A stretch of 64,000 nt of DNA from Dactylellina haptotyla. Its lineage: Eukaryota > Ascomycota > Orbiliomycetes > Orbiliales > Orbiliaceae. Location: the NCBI GenBank assembly GCA_031310005.1, contig CM062381.1, positions 2,294,001 to 2,358,000 on the forward strand, read 5' to 3'. Under the pieces are notes generated by a model. The model was not told the DNA's origin, made no database searches, and saw only the letters and a list, made by a program, of their open reading frames with translations. The position numbers and the translations under genes are program-made. Positions 27,630-39,883 of this stretch are shown here, one piece after another; the first letter of the stretch is position 1; every line of letters starts with the position of its first letter.

Positions 27630-30600
27630 TCAAGGAAGCAGTCCCATCTTGGAAATAAATTTATGAGGGTCTTCAGTGCTTTCGTCATACGTCAGCTACT
27701 AAATGCTCAGAGCCACAGTGTTCCAATGTGAAGGGTTAGCACTTGTTCACGTTCAAAGTATTTAAGTCGTAGTGTTTAGAGCGCTGTTGTTCCACCGGTA
27801 GTGTTTATAATAGCGGCAGTGTTATCCATGTCGGTAGAGGAAGGGATATCTTCGGTCCCATCTTCATGAATACCGTTGATAGAGATTTCAACCAAATCCC
27901 TTCGTCTCCAGCGTGGTTAGAGGCAATCTTCCGCTTCAGTGGAAGACTTCATATCGTCCTCTGTAGCTTACTGCTCCAGGCTAACGCACTACCTCCCAGT
28001 AGGAACACAACAGTTCGCAATCGTCCTCTGTAGCTTATTGCTCCAGGCTAACGCACTACCTCCCAGTAGGAACACGTAACCAGAAGTTGACTTTCGTGCA
28101 ATATCTTCCGGTCCGTATTTGTGCCCAATCGGCGTCACTGTACGCTTCAAGACTTTGGGAGCTGTTCTTCCGTGGTGCCATTGCATTATAATGCAAGCCT
28201 GCTTGTACGTGCCCCCAGATACTGGTATGCCCATATCATTGCTTTCAGTGTTCCGTGGGCGCACTAGCGTATTGGCCTATTTTGCAACCGTATAGGCAAG
28301 ATCTGGTCTGCTATGCATGCCGCATATACCCAGAGCCTAGCACTACGATACGTATGTGCATCCTCTGTATTTAATTTGGGCCAGCTGTCATCCTTAGAGA
28401 GTCGTACCTGGGTCCATAGGAACATGCCTGGTCTTTCGATTTCGAAGCGTTCAAGAATCCCTACAATATTGTTCTTGGTCAATTTGTAGAGATCTAGTGG
28501 CTCGGTTACGTTGTATCCGTAGTCCCAGGAACTGCTTTCCCCAGGTCGGTAATTGGGTACTTCTCCATAAGAGCTGCCTCTGAATCATAGAGAGATCTGG
28601 TGATGCTATCTTAAAGTCATCGACGTACGTGGCAATTGTTATATTTTCTGAGATGTAGAGGCAGGTATCGGCGGTGCTTCTCCATACGGAATGGGAAGTC
28701 TGCGCTCAACAGCGCAATTCTTCATTCCAGAGATGAGGCGCCTGCTTGACCGTACAGGGACTTAAGCAGTAATAGTGCTTCTATCCTTTGGTACCTTACA
28801 ACCAGGCAGCGCAATTACTGCCTCTCTGACAGCGGTAGCGTTGCATGTAGAAAGGCAGTTTTGACGTCAAGCTGGTGAACGTGTAGATCTTGAACGGCAG
28901 CCACTAATAGCAGCGTCCGTATACGTAAATTTACAACTGGCGCGTACGTCTCAGTGTAATGAACGCCATATCTCTGCTCAACCCTTAACAACTAATCTTG
29001 CCTTATATAAAATCCCAGAGTGTGCGCTTCCGAACACCCATCTTGATTTCAGGCTTGATAGCTTTCGGTACCGCTCTGTTCAGTCCAGGTATTGTTCAGG
29101 ATAGCGCTTTCAGTTCTCTTTCTACGGCAGTCCACTGAATATGTTCATTTGAAGACATAGCCTCCTGATAGGATTGTGGCAGATTGAGGTCAATGGCAGC
29201 ATCCTCTGCAGTTGCGCGGCGGGCAATTCCTCTTCAGACAGTAGAGTACCTGTTGCCCGGTAGGCAACTGCAGCGAAATTTACGTGCAGAGTCGATGACT
29301 GCAAGTCTCATTACGTCGTAGCGCCCGCTCGTCGTACGGAGTCTGGCAGCAGCTTGCTCATTTTCTTCCTCTACAGCTTCATCTTGGGTAATTTGAGCAG
29401 GCCTCTTATAATATAAGCTTGGCTGATTTGGTGTACCTTGCGCATTGCCTGCTGGTAGCAAGGAACCAATATAATTCCGGTCTTTGTCATACAGCTGCCT
29501 CATACGTAGGTTCTGTACCGTTTCAGTATCCTTTGGATCTGGCACAGGAGCTAGAGGTGCCGTGCCCGTATAGGTCTCTTCCAATAGTTCTTATCGGTAA
29601 AGCAGCTATCGAAGTCTTCCCTTGCAGAGCTGTCAACGAAAATGGCATCTCTAACGATAGAGACGACCCGCTTAGGTTCCAAACCCGGTACTGCTTCATT
29701 GTAGCTGTAACCTAAGAAGATTCCTTCCACGCTCTGTGCGCACTGAGCAGCTTCTTTCGCTTCCTTGGGATAGTGACGTAGACCAGGCACCCATGGTGCA
29801 TCCTGTTATAATCGACAGGCTGTTTGTAAAATAATTCATACGGAGACGTAGTGGCAACCTGCCCGTTCGTCTGTGTATACAGTAACCTGTTGCTTATTGC
29901 ACAGGCTGCTGACATCGCTTCTGGCCAGAAGATCTCTGGTAACCCGCTTCAATCAACATGGTTGTGGCCAGCTCACGAAGTATCCTTATTGCCCTCTCAG
30001 CAGTACCATTTTTTCATGTGCGTATGGGGCGGATGTCTCCATTTCGATCCCATATTTTCACAGAACTCCTGTATGTCGAGGCGCAGGAACTCCTTGGCAT
30101 TGTCCATCCGTCCCATACTCTATACCAGGACCCAGCTTGTCCATCATTGTAACGAATGAAGCGCACACGGTACTCTGAGCGTTCGCTCGAACCGTACCCA
30201 TCTCATACGGGTAGCTTCGTCACAATTATAAGCGCATACTTGGCCTCGCGTGCAGTTTATTCGTAGGGTCGGCATGTCGTTTATGTAATGAAGCGGTTTT
30301 GAATGGACCCACTACATCTATATGTATGCTCCAGCGGGCGTAGCTTCTGGAAGCTGGTCCATAATTGCGATGTATTACTCTTGCCTAATGCGCATGGCTC
30401 ACACAGAGGTGTGCCCCTGAGGCACGGAACCCCAGCTTGCTTCATAACTCTTCACTGTCTTCCAGCCTGCATGGCCCAGCTTCTGTGCCAACGTAGCAAG
30501 TCGGTGATTTCAGTAAGTTCATTTACAGCTGTTGTACTTCGTGCCATCACCGTGGACTTATTTACGAATGTATCTGTTCGCGCTCTGGCGGTACAATACA

Positions 30601-32060
30601 GCTGTTAAGCATGGAGACCTACAGCAGGATCGAATATGGGCTCTGAGATCAGGAAATCATCCTTTTCGATAGCGGTCCACTTCGGTTTGAAGGTTACTGA
30701 AATACCTCTCGGTCAGTCTCTCCTGACAGAGCAGAGATTCAGTGCCATACCAGGCGCATAGAGTACGTCGTGTACGACTAGATAGCAAGTGGGGTCTCGA
30801 TTTTGATTTGGCCATACCGTAGGCTAGCACAATCGAATCATCCCCAACTTGATTCTATTTCGTCGAATGAGAAGTACCGGGGATGAATAGCGCTATATCC
30901 TTGAGATCCAGTCGCTTGCCCGAGTCTATATACCATTCACTGTAAACGGTCGTTCTTTTAGTGATATTGGTTTTGTATGCATAAGTTACGTCACGAGGGA
31001 CTGCAGTGCGGTAACAGTGGTCTTTTTCTTCCTATTGGGATTAAGATGGGGATAAAGGTCCCAGCAGCGATCTTCTGTATGTCCGGTCTTACCGCAGTTA
31101 CCGCACAGGGGTGACTTCCTGGTTTCTCATGTTATGGGCGGTACAGGGTTACTGGTGCCGGCGCTTGGTGCAGCCTCGCTGAAGCGTGTCCTCTGCCACT
31201 ATTTTGCGTATTTTGCGCATTTTGCGCGCCATTACTGTCTCTCGTAGTCCACCGTGCGCTTCTGCTTGCGTTTATTTCTACCTTTGAACGCAGCTGCCGC
31301 CGTAGCTGCAGCTGAGTCTGTGTATTTTGGAGTTGATGTCTTTTCTCTGGTTTGGCTGTGACCTATGGAGTCAATTGCGTTCTTCTCTATAAGAAGATTC
31401 CTCAACATGAAATCCTGGAAGTTCTTAATGTTCCATTCGGCGTCTTTGGGCAATACGGTAGCTGTAAAGAACCGTGTAAACGCTATAATTGGTTCGTTTC
31501 AGAGGCATGGAGGACCCCATAGCAGCATTGAGAAGCACAGTTTCATCAAAGGAACCTTCACGCCGTTCCTTCTGTATGCCTGCAGACTCTTCAAACAGCT
31601 TCTGTACGGCTGTGTAGGGACTGTTGTTCTTCAGGTTGACAACCAGGGAGAACAACCGAGTCTCCAATACCGTAATAGACGTACGACTGTCCGGGCGGAA
31701 TCGAGTCTTGATGGTTTCCATCATTTCCGCGGGGTTGTTAAGCCTGTAAGGGCAGAGCGTATGTCGTCGTGCACTGACTGCTGTATATGCCATTCGGTGG
31801 TAGATTTGGCGATGTCGTATTTTTGCCTTGGAGGCAGGGCAGCAAGATCTGCAGCCTCTGCAGACAGGGTGGCAGCTACTGCCGTTGCTGCAGTTGGCGG
31901 GTAACCTCCAACGCGGTCGGAGGTTCTACCGAGATTCCTTCACGAAATCGTGAAGAACGTAGCCTGCCTTCAACTGTACGCGTAGATAGAGCGTGAGCTG
32001 CTCGAGCCAGCTTAATTACCATTCGCCAAGCCTATGCTCTGTTGGGAAGGTTGCTGCCAT
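27630..32060 (-). pseudogene. Copia gag-pol of the minus copy, frameshifted
   Basis: Reads on the minus strand from the gag ATG at 32060 to the RNase H stop at 27630-27632. Fragments in several frames match the plus copy: gag (31232-31793), pre-integrase and integrase pieces (29712-30700), reverse transcriptase (28500-29100), RNase H (27989-28482). Small deletions break the frame dozens of times, including in the protease D-S-G motif, where a G run is shortened. Many breaks fall where the plus copy is intact, and in places the reverse is true, so they are not programmed frameshifts. Confidence 0.9.
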
Positions 32061-32238
32061 TCTGCCTGTGTAGATGTAGGAACCGGATTCGTAATAGTAT
32101 GTAATGTAATATACGTAGAGGTAAAAGAACCCTTGTAGATCAGGGATTCCACAACCGTTAGAGGCGTAGACTTCGAGATTCAGTAAATACCAATAGGTAG
32201 AGGCCTTCCAGAGATATCAGGAAGTGGTGCTGATAACG

Positions 32239-32405
32239 TGTAGAAGCTTCAGCTATAGCAGTATCACTGATCGTATGTAGGTATGAGCCTGTAAGGTTGA
32301 TGTTCGATGATCTAGAACTACAACACATCGAGTCCGCTCTGTAGATACAAATACAGAGCGGTACGGGCGAACCCGGCCTGTACGGCCTGACACGTAATCC
32401 TTACA
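32239..32405 (-). repeat. 5' LTR of the minus Copia copy, 167 bp
   Basis: In element orientation it starts TGTAAGGATTACG and ends GCTTCTACA. It is identical base for base to both LTRs of the plus copy. Confidence 0.95.
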
Positions 32406-33688
32406 ATAATAAAACTAATTAAATATAAAAATAATATATATATAATTAAAAATAACTACCCAAAATTTATAATATATAATTATATAAATAATAAAATATC
32501 TTTTATATAAAAAAAAAAAAATAATAAAAATAATATATAAAAAAATAATAAAAACCACCTAAAATTTATACTTATTTTTTAAAAATTTACCATCAATTTT
32601 TAATCTTAATCTAGCAAAATTAATTAGTAATATAAAATATTTAATAAATATATAATAAATTAAAAAAAATAAAAATTAAATATATTATAATTTTAAAAAT
32701 ATATTAAATACTAAAAAATTAACAAATCTCTTATTTTTAAATTTTCTAAATTTTAAAATATTATTATTAATATTTATATTTTTATTAAATTAATTAATAA
32801 AAAATTCATAAAATTAAAAAAATAATATTTAAAATTTACTAACAATTATAAAATAAATTTAAAAGATATTTAAACTCCTAATAAATTATATATATTTTTA
32901 TTTTAAAAATTATAAATAAATAATTATATATTAAATTAATAATATACTTTATTAAATTATAAAAATTTATTAAAAGAAATATTAATAATTAAAATTATTT
33001 TAATAAAAAATTTATAAATTTAAATAAAATATTTATAAAACGTAAAAATTTAAACTAATATAAAACGTTTATTAATATTTTTACAATTATAAAAAAATTT
33101 TAATAATTTTTTAATAAATAAAAATAATTATTAATAATTTAAAAAAATAATACTTTTAATAAATATTATTTTCCTAAACAATATCTTTATTTAAATTATA
33201 AACGTTTATTAATAATTATTTAGGGTAATAAAAATTAGAAGATATAAAATAAAAAATTATATAAATTAAAATCTTTTTATTTTTTTTTAAATTTTTAAAA
33301 TTAAATTTGCAATAAATTAAATTTGCAAAATAAAAATTATTTAATAAAAAATATAAAAAGTCCTTTAGACAATGTAATCTAATAAAATAAAAATAATAAA
33401 AATAATAATTAAAAAAATAAATTAAAAAAAATAAAATAAAATAAGGTTAATAAAAAAAATATTTAATTTTAATTTATTTTATAAAAGATGTATAAAATCT
33501 AATTATAATTATAAAATAATAATTTTATATAACTTTAAATTATTAAATATTAAAAATAAATTTATTTTAAAAAAATATAAATAAGTAGCTAAAATTTCCA
33601 CTATATAATTAAAATTATAAATTATATTATAAATTTTTTAATAAATATATAATCATTAATAAAGAATTTTAGGCTCCATTTAAAAAAT
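32406..33688. repeat. AT-rich spacer between the inverted Copia copies
   Basis: 1,283 bp of RIP-like AT-rich DNA with no open frame of note. It begins with the minus copy's duplicated target ATAAT and ends with the plus copy's AAAAT. It appears to be the same kind of relic DNA as the flanks. Confidence 0.85.
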
Positions 33689-33855
33689 TGTAAGGATTAC
33701 GTGTCAGGCCGTACAGGCCGGGTTCGCCCGTACCGCTCTGTATTTGTATCTACAGAGCGGACTCGATGTGTTGTAGTTCTAGATCATCGAACATCAACCT
33801 TACAGGCTCATACCTACATACGATCAGTGATACTGCTATAGCTGAAGCTTCTACA
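33689..33855 (+). repeat. 5' LTR of the plus Copia copy
   Basis: 167 bp, TG...CA termini. Contains a perfect 10-bp hairpin, CCGCTCTGTA (33733) / TACAGAGCGG (33751), with an 8-base loop. Confidence 0.97.
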
Positions 33856-34036
33856 CGTTATCAGCACCACTTCCTGATATCTCTGGAAGGCCTCTACCTA
33901 TTGGTATTTACTGAATCTCGAAGTCTACGCCTCTAACGGTTGTGGAATCCCTGATCTACAAGGGTTCTTTTACCGCTACGTATATTACATTACATACTAT
34001 TACCCGAATCCGGTTCCCTACATCTACACAGGCAGA

Positions 34037-34845
34037 ATGGCAGCAACCTTCCCAACAGAGCATAGGCTTGCAGCGAATGGTAGTAATTACCAAAGCTGGC
34101 TCGAGCAGCTCACGCTCTATCTACGCGTACAGTTGAAGGCAGGCTACGTTCTTCACGATTTCGTGAAGGAATCTCCGGTAGAACCTCCGACCGCGTTGGA
34201 GGTTACCCCGCCAACTGCAGCAACGGCAGTAGCTGCCACCCTGTCTGCAGAGGCTGCAGATCTTGCTGCCCTGCCTCCAAGGCAAAAATACGACATCGCC
34301 AAATCTACCACCGAATGGCATATACAGCAGTCAGTGCACGACGACATACGCTCTGCCCCAGGCTTAACAACCCCGCGGAAATGATGGAAACCATCAAGAC
34401 TCGATTCCGCCCGGACAGTCGTACGTCTATTACGGTATTGGAGACTCGGTTGTTCTCCCTGGTTGTCAACCTGAAGAACAACAGTCCCTACACAGCCGTA
34501 CAGAAGCTGTTTGAAGAGTCTGCAGGCATACAGAAGGAACGGCGTGCTATTACCGAAGGTTCCTTTGATGAAACTGTGCTTCTCAATGCTGCTATGGGGT
34601 CCCTCCATGCCTCTGGAAACGAACCAATTATAGCGTTTACACGGTTCTTTACAGCTACCGTATTGCCCAAAGACGCCGAATGGAACATTAAGAACTTCCA
34701 GGATTTCATGTTGAGGAATCTTCTTATAGAGAAGAACGCAATTGACTTCATAGGGTCACAGCCAAACCAAGAGAAAAGACATCAACTCCAAAAGATACAC
34801 AGACTCCAGCTGCAGCTACGCGGCAGCTGCCACGTTCAAAGGTAG
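34037..34845 (+). pseudogene. Copia Gag, one frameshift
   Basis: The ATG at 34037 opens a Copia-type Gag: a short N-terminal stretch with SNYQSWLEQLTLYL, an Ala/Pro-rich linker, then, after a frame change near 34360, a helical capsid-like region (NNPAEMMETIKTRF through FQDFMLRNLLIEKN). The zinc knuckle follows in another frame. Gag packages the element RNA into virus-like particles. The break near 34360 is a small indel relative to the other copy, which keeps different bases there, so the true element probably has one continuous Gag. Start chosen as the first ATG that gives the family's N terminus. Confidence 0.85.
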
Positions 34846-34870
34846 AAATAAACGCAAGCAGAAGCGCACG

Positions 34871-37800
34871 GTGGACTACGACAGAGACAGTAATGGCGCG
34901 CAAAATGCGCAAAATACGCAAAATAGTGGCAAGAGGACACGCTTCAGCGAGGCTGCACCAAGCGCCGGCACCAGTAACCCTGTACCGCCTCATAAACATG
35001 AGAAACCAGGAAGTCACCTCCTGTGCGGTAACTGCGGTAAGACCGGACATACAGAAGATCGCTGCTGGGACCTTTATCCCCATCTTAATCCCAATAGGAA
35101 GAAAAAGACCACTGTTACCGCTTACACTGCAGTCCTCTACACCGTGACGTAACTTATGCATACAAAACCAATATCACTAAAAGAACGAATTCCCTACCGT
35201 TTACAGTGAATGTATATAGACTCCGGGGCAAGCGACTGGATCTCTAAGGATATAGCGCTATTCATCCCCGGTAGCTACTCATTCGACAGAAATAGAGAAA
35301 TGTTGGGGATGATTCGATTGTGCTAGCCTACGGGTATGGCCAAATCAAAATCGAGACCCCCACTTGCTATCTAGTCGTACACGACGTACTCTATGCGCCT
35401 GGTATGGCACTGAATCTCTGCTCTGTCAGGAGACTGACCGAGAGGGGTATTTCAGTAACCTTCAAACCGAAGTGGACCGCTATCGAAAAGGATGATTTCC
35501 TGATCTCAGAGCCCATATTCGATCCTGCTGTAGGTCTCTACATGCTTAACAGCTGTATTGTACCGCCAGAGGCGAACGAGGACCAAGATACATTCGTAAA
35601 TAAGTCCACGGTGATGGCCGCACGAAGTAATACAGCTGTAAATGAACTGCCCACTGAAATCACCGACTTGCTACGTTGGCACAGGAAGCTGGGCCATGCA
35701 GGCTGGAAGACAGTGAAAAGAGTTATGAAGCAAGCTGGGGTTCCCGTGCCCCCTCAGGGAAAGCACAACCCTCTGTGTGAGCCATGCGCATTAGGCAAGA
35801 GTACAATACATCGCAATTATGGACCAGCTTCCACCAAGAAGCTACCCGCTGGAGCGTATACATATAGATGTAGTGGGTCCATTCAAAACCGCTTCATTAC
35901 ATAAACGACATGCCGACCTACGAATAAACTGCACGCAGAGGCAAGTATGCGCTTATAATTGTAGACGAAGCTACCCGTATGAGATGGGTACGGTTCTTCA
36001 GCGAACGCTCAGAGTACCGTGTGCGCTTCATACAATTCGTTACAATGATGGAGGGCAAGCTGGGTCCTGGTAGTAGAGTTATGGGGGTACGGATGGACAA
36101 TGCCAAGGAGTTCCTGCGCCTCGACATACAGGAGTTCTGTGAAAATATGGGATCGAAATGGAGACATCCGCCCCATACGCACATGAACAAAATGGTACTG
36201 CTGAGAGGGCAATAAGGATACTTCGTGAGCTGGCCACAACCATGTTGATTGAAGCGGGGTTACCAGAGGTCTTCTGGCCAGAAGCGATGTCAGCAGCCTG
36301 TGCAATAAGCAACAGGTTACTGTATACACAGACGAACGGGCAGGTTGCCACTACGTCTCCGTATGAATTATTTTACAAACAGCCTGTCGATTATAACAGG
36401 ATGCACCCATTTGGGTGCCTGGTCTACGTCACTATCCCAAAGGAACAGCGAAAGAAGCTGCTCAGTGCGCACAGAGCGTGGAAGGGAATCTTCTTAGGTT
36501 ACACAGCTACAATGAAGCAGTACCGGGTTTGGAACCTGTCTAAGCGGGTCGTCTCTATCGTTAGAGATGCCATTTTCGTTGACAGCTCTACCCCTGCAAG
36601 GGAAGACTTCGATAGCTGCTTTACCGATAAGAACTATTGGAAGAGACCCTATACGGGCACGGCACCTCTAGCTCCTGTACTGCCAGATCCAAAGGATACT
36701 GAAACGGTACAGAACCTACGTATGAGGCAGCTGTATGACAAAGACCGGAATTATATTGGTTCCTTGCTACCAGCAGGCAATGCGCAAGGTACACCAAATC
36801 AGCCAAGCTTCTCTATAATTATAGAGAGGCCTGCTCAAATTACCCAAGATGAAGCTGTAGAGGAAGAAAATGAGCAAGCTGCTGCCAGACCCGTAGACGA
36901 GCGGAGCGCTCTACGACGTAGTAAGAGACTTGCAGTCATCGACTCTGCACGTAAATTTCGCGCTGCAGTTGCCTACCGGGCAACAGGTACTCTACTGTCT
37001 GAAGAGGAATTGCCCGCCGCGCCGGTAACTGCAGAGGATGCTGCCATTGACCTCAATCTGCCACAATCCTATCAGGAGGCTATGTCTTCAAATGAACATA
37101 TTCAGTGGACTGCCGCCGTAGAAAGAGAACTGAAAGCGCTATCCTTGAACAATACCTGGACTGAACTTAGAGCGGTACCGAAAGCCAAGCCTATGAAATC
37201 AAGATGGGTGTTCACACGGAAGCGCACAGACTCTGGGATTTTATATAAGGCAAGATTAGTTGTTAAGGGTTATGAGCAGAGATATGGCGTTCATTACACT
37301 GAGACGTACGCGCCAGTTGTAAATTTACGTACAATACGGACGCTGCTATTAGTGGCTGCCGTTCAAGATCTACACGTTCACCAGCTTGACGTCAAAACTG
37401 CCTTTCTACATGCAACGCTACCGCTGTCAGAGAGGGCAGTAATTGCGCTGCCTGAAGGTTGTAAGGTACCAAAGGATAGAAGCACTATTACTGCTTAAGT
37501 CCCTGTACGGTCTGAAGCAGGCGCCTCATCTCTGGAATGAAGAATTGAATTCTACGCTGTTGAGCGCAGACTTCCCATTCCGTATGGAGAGAAGCACCGC
37601 CGATACCTGCCTCTACATCTCAGAAAATATAACAATTGCCACGTACGTCGATGACTTTAAGATAGCATCACCAGATCTCTATGATTCAGAGGGCGAAAGC
37701 AGCTCTTATGGAGAAGTACCCAATTACCGACCTGGGGAAGTAAAGCAGTTCCTGGGACTACGGATACAACGTAACCGAGCCACTAGATCTCTACAAATTG

Positions 37801-38642
37801 ACCAAGAACAATATTGTAGGGATTCTTGAACGCTTCGATATGCTGAATCGAAAGACCAGGCATGTTCCTATGGACCCAGGGGTACGACTCTCTAAGGATG
37901 ACAGCTGGCCCAAATTAAATACAGAGGATGCACATACGTATCGTAGTATGCTAGGGTCTCTGATGTATGCAGCGCAAGGTAGCAGACCAGATCTTGCCTA
38001 TACGGTTGCAAAATTAGGCCAATACGCTAGTGCGCCCACGGAAGAACACTGGAAAGCAATGATATGGGCATACCAGTATCTGGGGGCAAGCAGGCTCTGC
38101 ATTATAATCGCAATGGCACCACGGAAGAACAGCTCCCACTAAGTCTTGAAGCGTACAGTGACGCCGATTGGGCACAAACCTACGGACCGGAAGATATTGC
38201 ACGAAAGTCAACTTCTGGTTACGTGTTCCTACTGGGAGGTAGTGCGTTAGCCTGGAGCAGTAAGCTACAGAGGACGATTGCGAAGTCTTCCACTGAAGCG
38301 GAAGTTATTGCCTCTAACCACGCTGGAGACGAAGGGATTTGGTTGAGAAATCTCCTATCAACGGTATTCATGAAGATGGGACCGAAGATATCCCTTCCTC
38401 TACCGCCTACGGTTATGTATATGGATAACACTGCCGCTATCACTATAAACACTACCGGTGGAACCCAACAGCGCTCTAAACACTACGACGTTAAATACTT
38501 CTGGATACGTGAACAAGTGCTACAACGTACCTTCACATTGGAACACTGTGGCTCTGAGCATTTAGTAGCTGACGTAATGACGAAAGCACTACCAAGAGAC
38601 CCTCATAAATTCCATATTTCCAAGATGGGACTGCTTCCTTGA
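34871..38642 (+). pseudogene. Copia zinc knuckle plus Pol, several frameshifts
   Basis: In order: the CCHC knuckle CGNCGKTGHTEDRC (about 35025-35070); the aspartic protease motif IDSGASDW (about 35216); the integrase zinc motif WHRKLGH...CEPCALGK (about 35675-35800); the integrase DDE core with IHIDVVGPF, MDNAKEF and EQNGTAERA (35855-36210); reverse transcriptase with KARLVVKGYEQ, LDVKTAFLHA and the catalytic YVDD at 37644-37655; and RNase H with SDADW, SSTEAEV and DNTAAI, ending at the TGA at 38640. The integrase-before-RT order defines Ty1/Copia. The frame shifts near 35200, 35850, 36070-36200, 37480, 37800 and 38120, so the protein is not produced from this sequence as given. Each break looks like a loss of 1-2 bases. 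Confidence 0.92.
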
Positions 38643-38739
38643 AGGCACAAAAGATCTTTCATTCATAATAATAAATACAAATAATATATAAATAAATATA
38701 TTAATGCGCGCCAGCGCGAAAAACACCCACAAACCAAAA

Positions 38740-39540
38740 TTACGGTGGCCAGGCGAACGCACCGCCGGCACCAGCCTGCCCTGCCATGTAGTTCTGCATG
38801 CTAATACGTACATTTAGTTAGCAGGTATATACGAAAAGATGCATAGTAATTTGTATAACTTACGCATCTGCCCTTGTACGCAACAAGGTTAACTCCGCCA
38901 TAACATCCGTCAAACTGGGTAAGGGCGCAGGCGCACCTGCAGGTCCCTGTACTCCAGATATCGCAGTCATAATCTGCGCGGATGATGCGCCACCTGCTCC
39001 CATTGGCGCTGCAGCCAGTTGTGTTTGGAGCGCCCTGACGTCAAGGTTGGCGGGCAAGCTGGGAATAGCGGTACCGGTACCGTCGTCTGGTCCCCACAAT
39101 GTACCGGCAACAATACAGTCATTTGAGAGGGGAGGTCCGTTTAACACTACGCCGTGAACCGTACCAGCCGGGTATTGGCGCTGCGGGCATGCGCCTGTGG
39201 AGCAACTGTTTGGTAGTGTTGCGGATCCCCAGGCACAATAACGAGCTGTGGGGTTACAAACCACACGGTTGACACCAGGACCCTGCTGCCTGGAGGTTTA
39301 ACGTTACGACCTTGCAAAATATATATTAGTGTACAGACCAGTAGGTAGACGCTAAACAGCTGACTCACTCCAGGTACAGCCTGCATTCACAAGCGCGCAG
39401 GAAGCGCACTTGCCTGAGCGGGTTGTGGGCGCCACTATGCATGTGCGGTTGCTGTCGTAGCAATACTGACAGCTAATGGCACAAATGTACCGGTTGGGAT
39501 CGTTGACTACAGCGTCAAAACGGGCATCTCCTGTAGACAT
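38740..39540 (-). CDS. Spliced antisense gene in Copia: Zn2Cys6-like cysteine-array protein
   Basis: Lies between pol and the 3' LTR on the strand opposite gag-pol. Exons: 39369-39540, 38864-39310, 38740-38800. Intron 1 has donor GTGAGT, CACTAAT and acceptor TTGCAAG; intron 2 has donor GTAAGT, branch GCTAAC and acceptor TATTAG. Exon 1 encodes a cysteine array, C-x2-C-x6-C-x10-C-x2-C-x6-C (about residues 24-55), the exact spacing of fungal Gal4-type binuclear zinc clusters. The rest (about 170 residues) is Ala/Gly/Pro-rich and ends in FAWPP. Phases close to about 226 residues if one base lost near 39150 is allowed for; as given, exon 2 is one base out of phase. A TTTTCTTTGCAG just upstream of the ATG looks like a further acceptor, so a 5' intron is possible. 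Function is unknown; DNA binding is inferred only from spacing. Confidence 0.7.
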
Positions 39541-39628
39541 GGCTGCAAAGAAAACGAAAATGGTACTGAACCAAAGGCAGTAGGATGTGTATGTGAGGCA
39601 AAATCGAGCTGTTTAGCAAGATTAGTGA

Positions 39629-39883
39629 ATGGTAGAGGGTTGCGTTCAAAACCTGCTACCTCGAGGGAGGAATCGACCGTTAAGTATACGTTTCCATCCC
39701 CACCACAGGATTCTAGAAATCGCTACACTAATCTTAGATTTGTGCAACTTTCGAACTGAGAGGCACGAACTGCTATTTCTGGCTACAGTCTACCGTACCA
39801 AAGCAACAGAAATGTTGTTGGTTTTGTTGTATATTGGCTGTTTGAGCTATATATACACATGTTGTCGGTTCTCTGCCGTTTAA
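39629..39883 (+). CDS. Sense-strand ORF in the Copia 3' module (84 codons), doubtful
   Basis: Shares its central part (LILDLCNFRTERHELLFLAT and following) with the 111-codon frame at 26424-26759, but both ends differ because of small indels. No family recognised. It overlaps the probable promoter and 5' region of the antisense gene, so it may have no coding role. Confidence 0.2.
   Translation: MVEGCVQNLLPRGRNRPLSIRFHPHHRILEIATLILDLCNFRTERHELLFLATVYRTKATEMLLVLLYIGCLSYIYTCCRFSAV

Larger units (their letters stand above)
26090..32405 (-). mobile_element. Ty1/Copia retrotransposon, minus copy, not RIP-mutated
   Basis: A complete LTR element in reverse orientation, 6,316 bp, flanked by the 5-bp duplication ATAAT (26085-26089 and 32406-32410). 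It has gag, protease, integrase, reverse transcriptase and RNase H in Copia order on the minus strand, then a 3' module of about 1.4 kb. Base composition is normal and there is no C-to-T skew, so it postdates the decay of the surrounding DNA. Compared with the plus copy it carries many 1-12 base deletions that break every reading frame, and it is about 350 bp shorter. The indels are concentrated at homopolymers and short palindromes. Confidence 0.95.

Noticed and set aside
34037-38642. Programmed ribosomal frameshifting between Copia gag and pol
   Set aside because: The breaks are numerous, occur inside conserved domains and differ between the two copies, so they are indels or errors.
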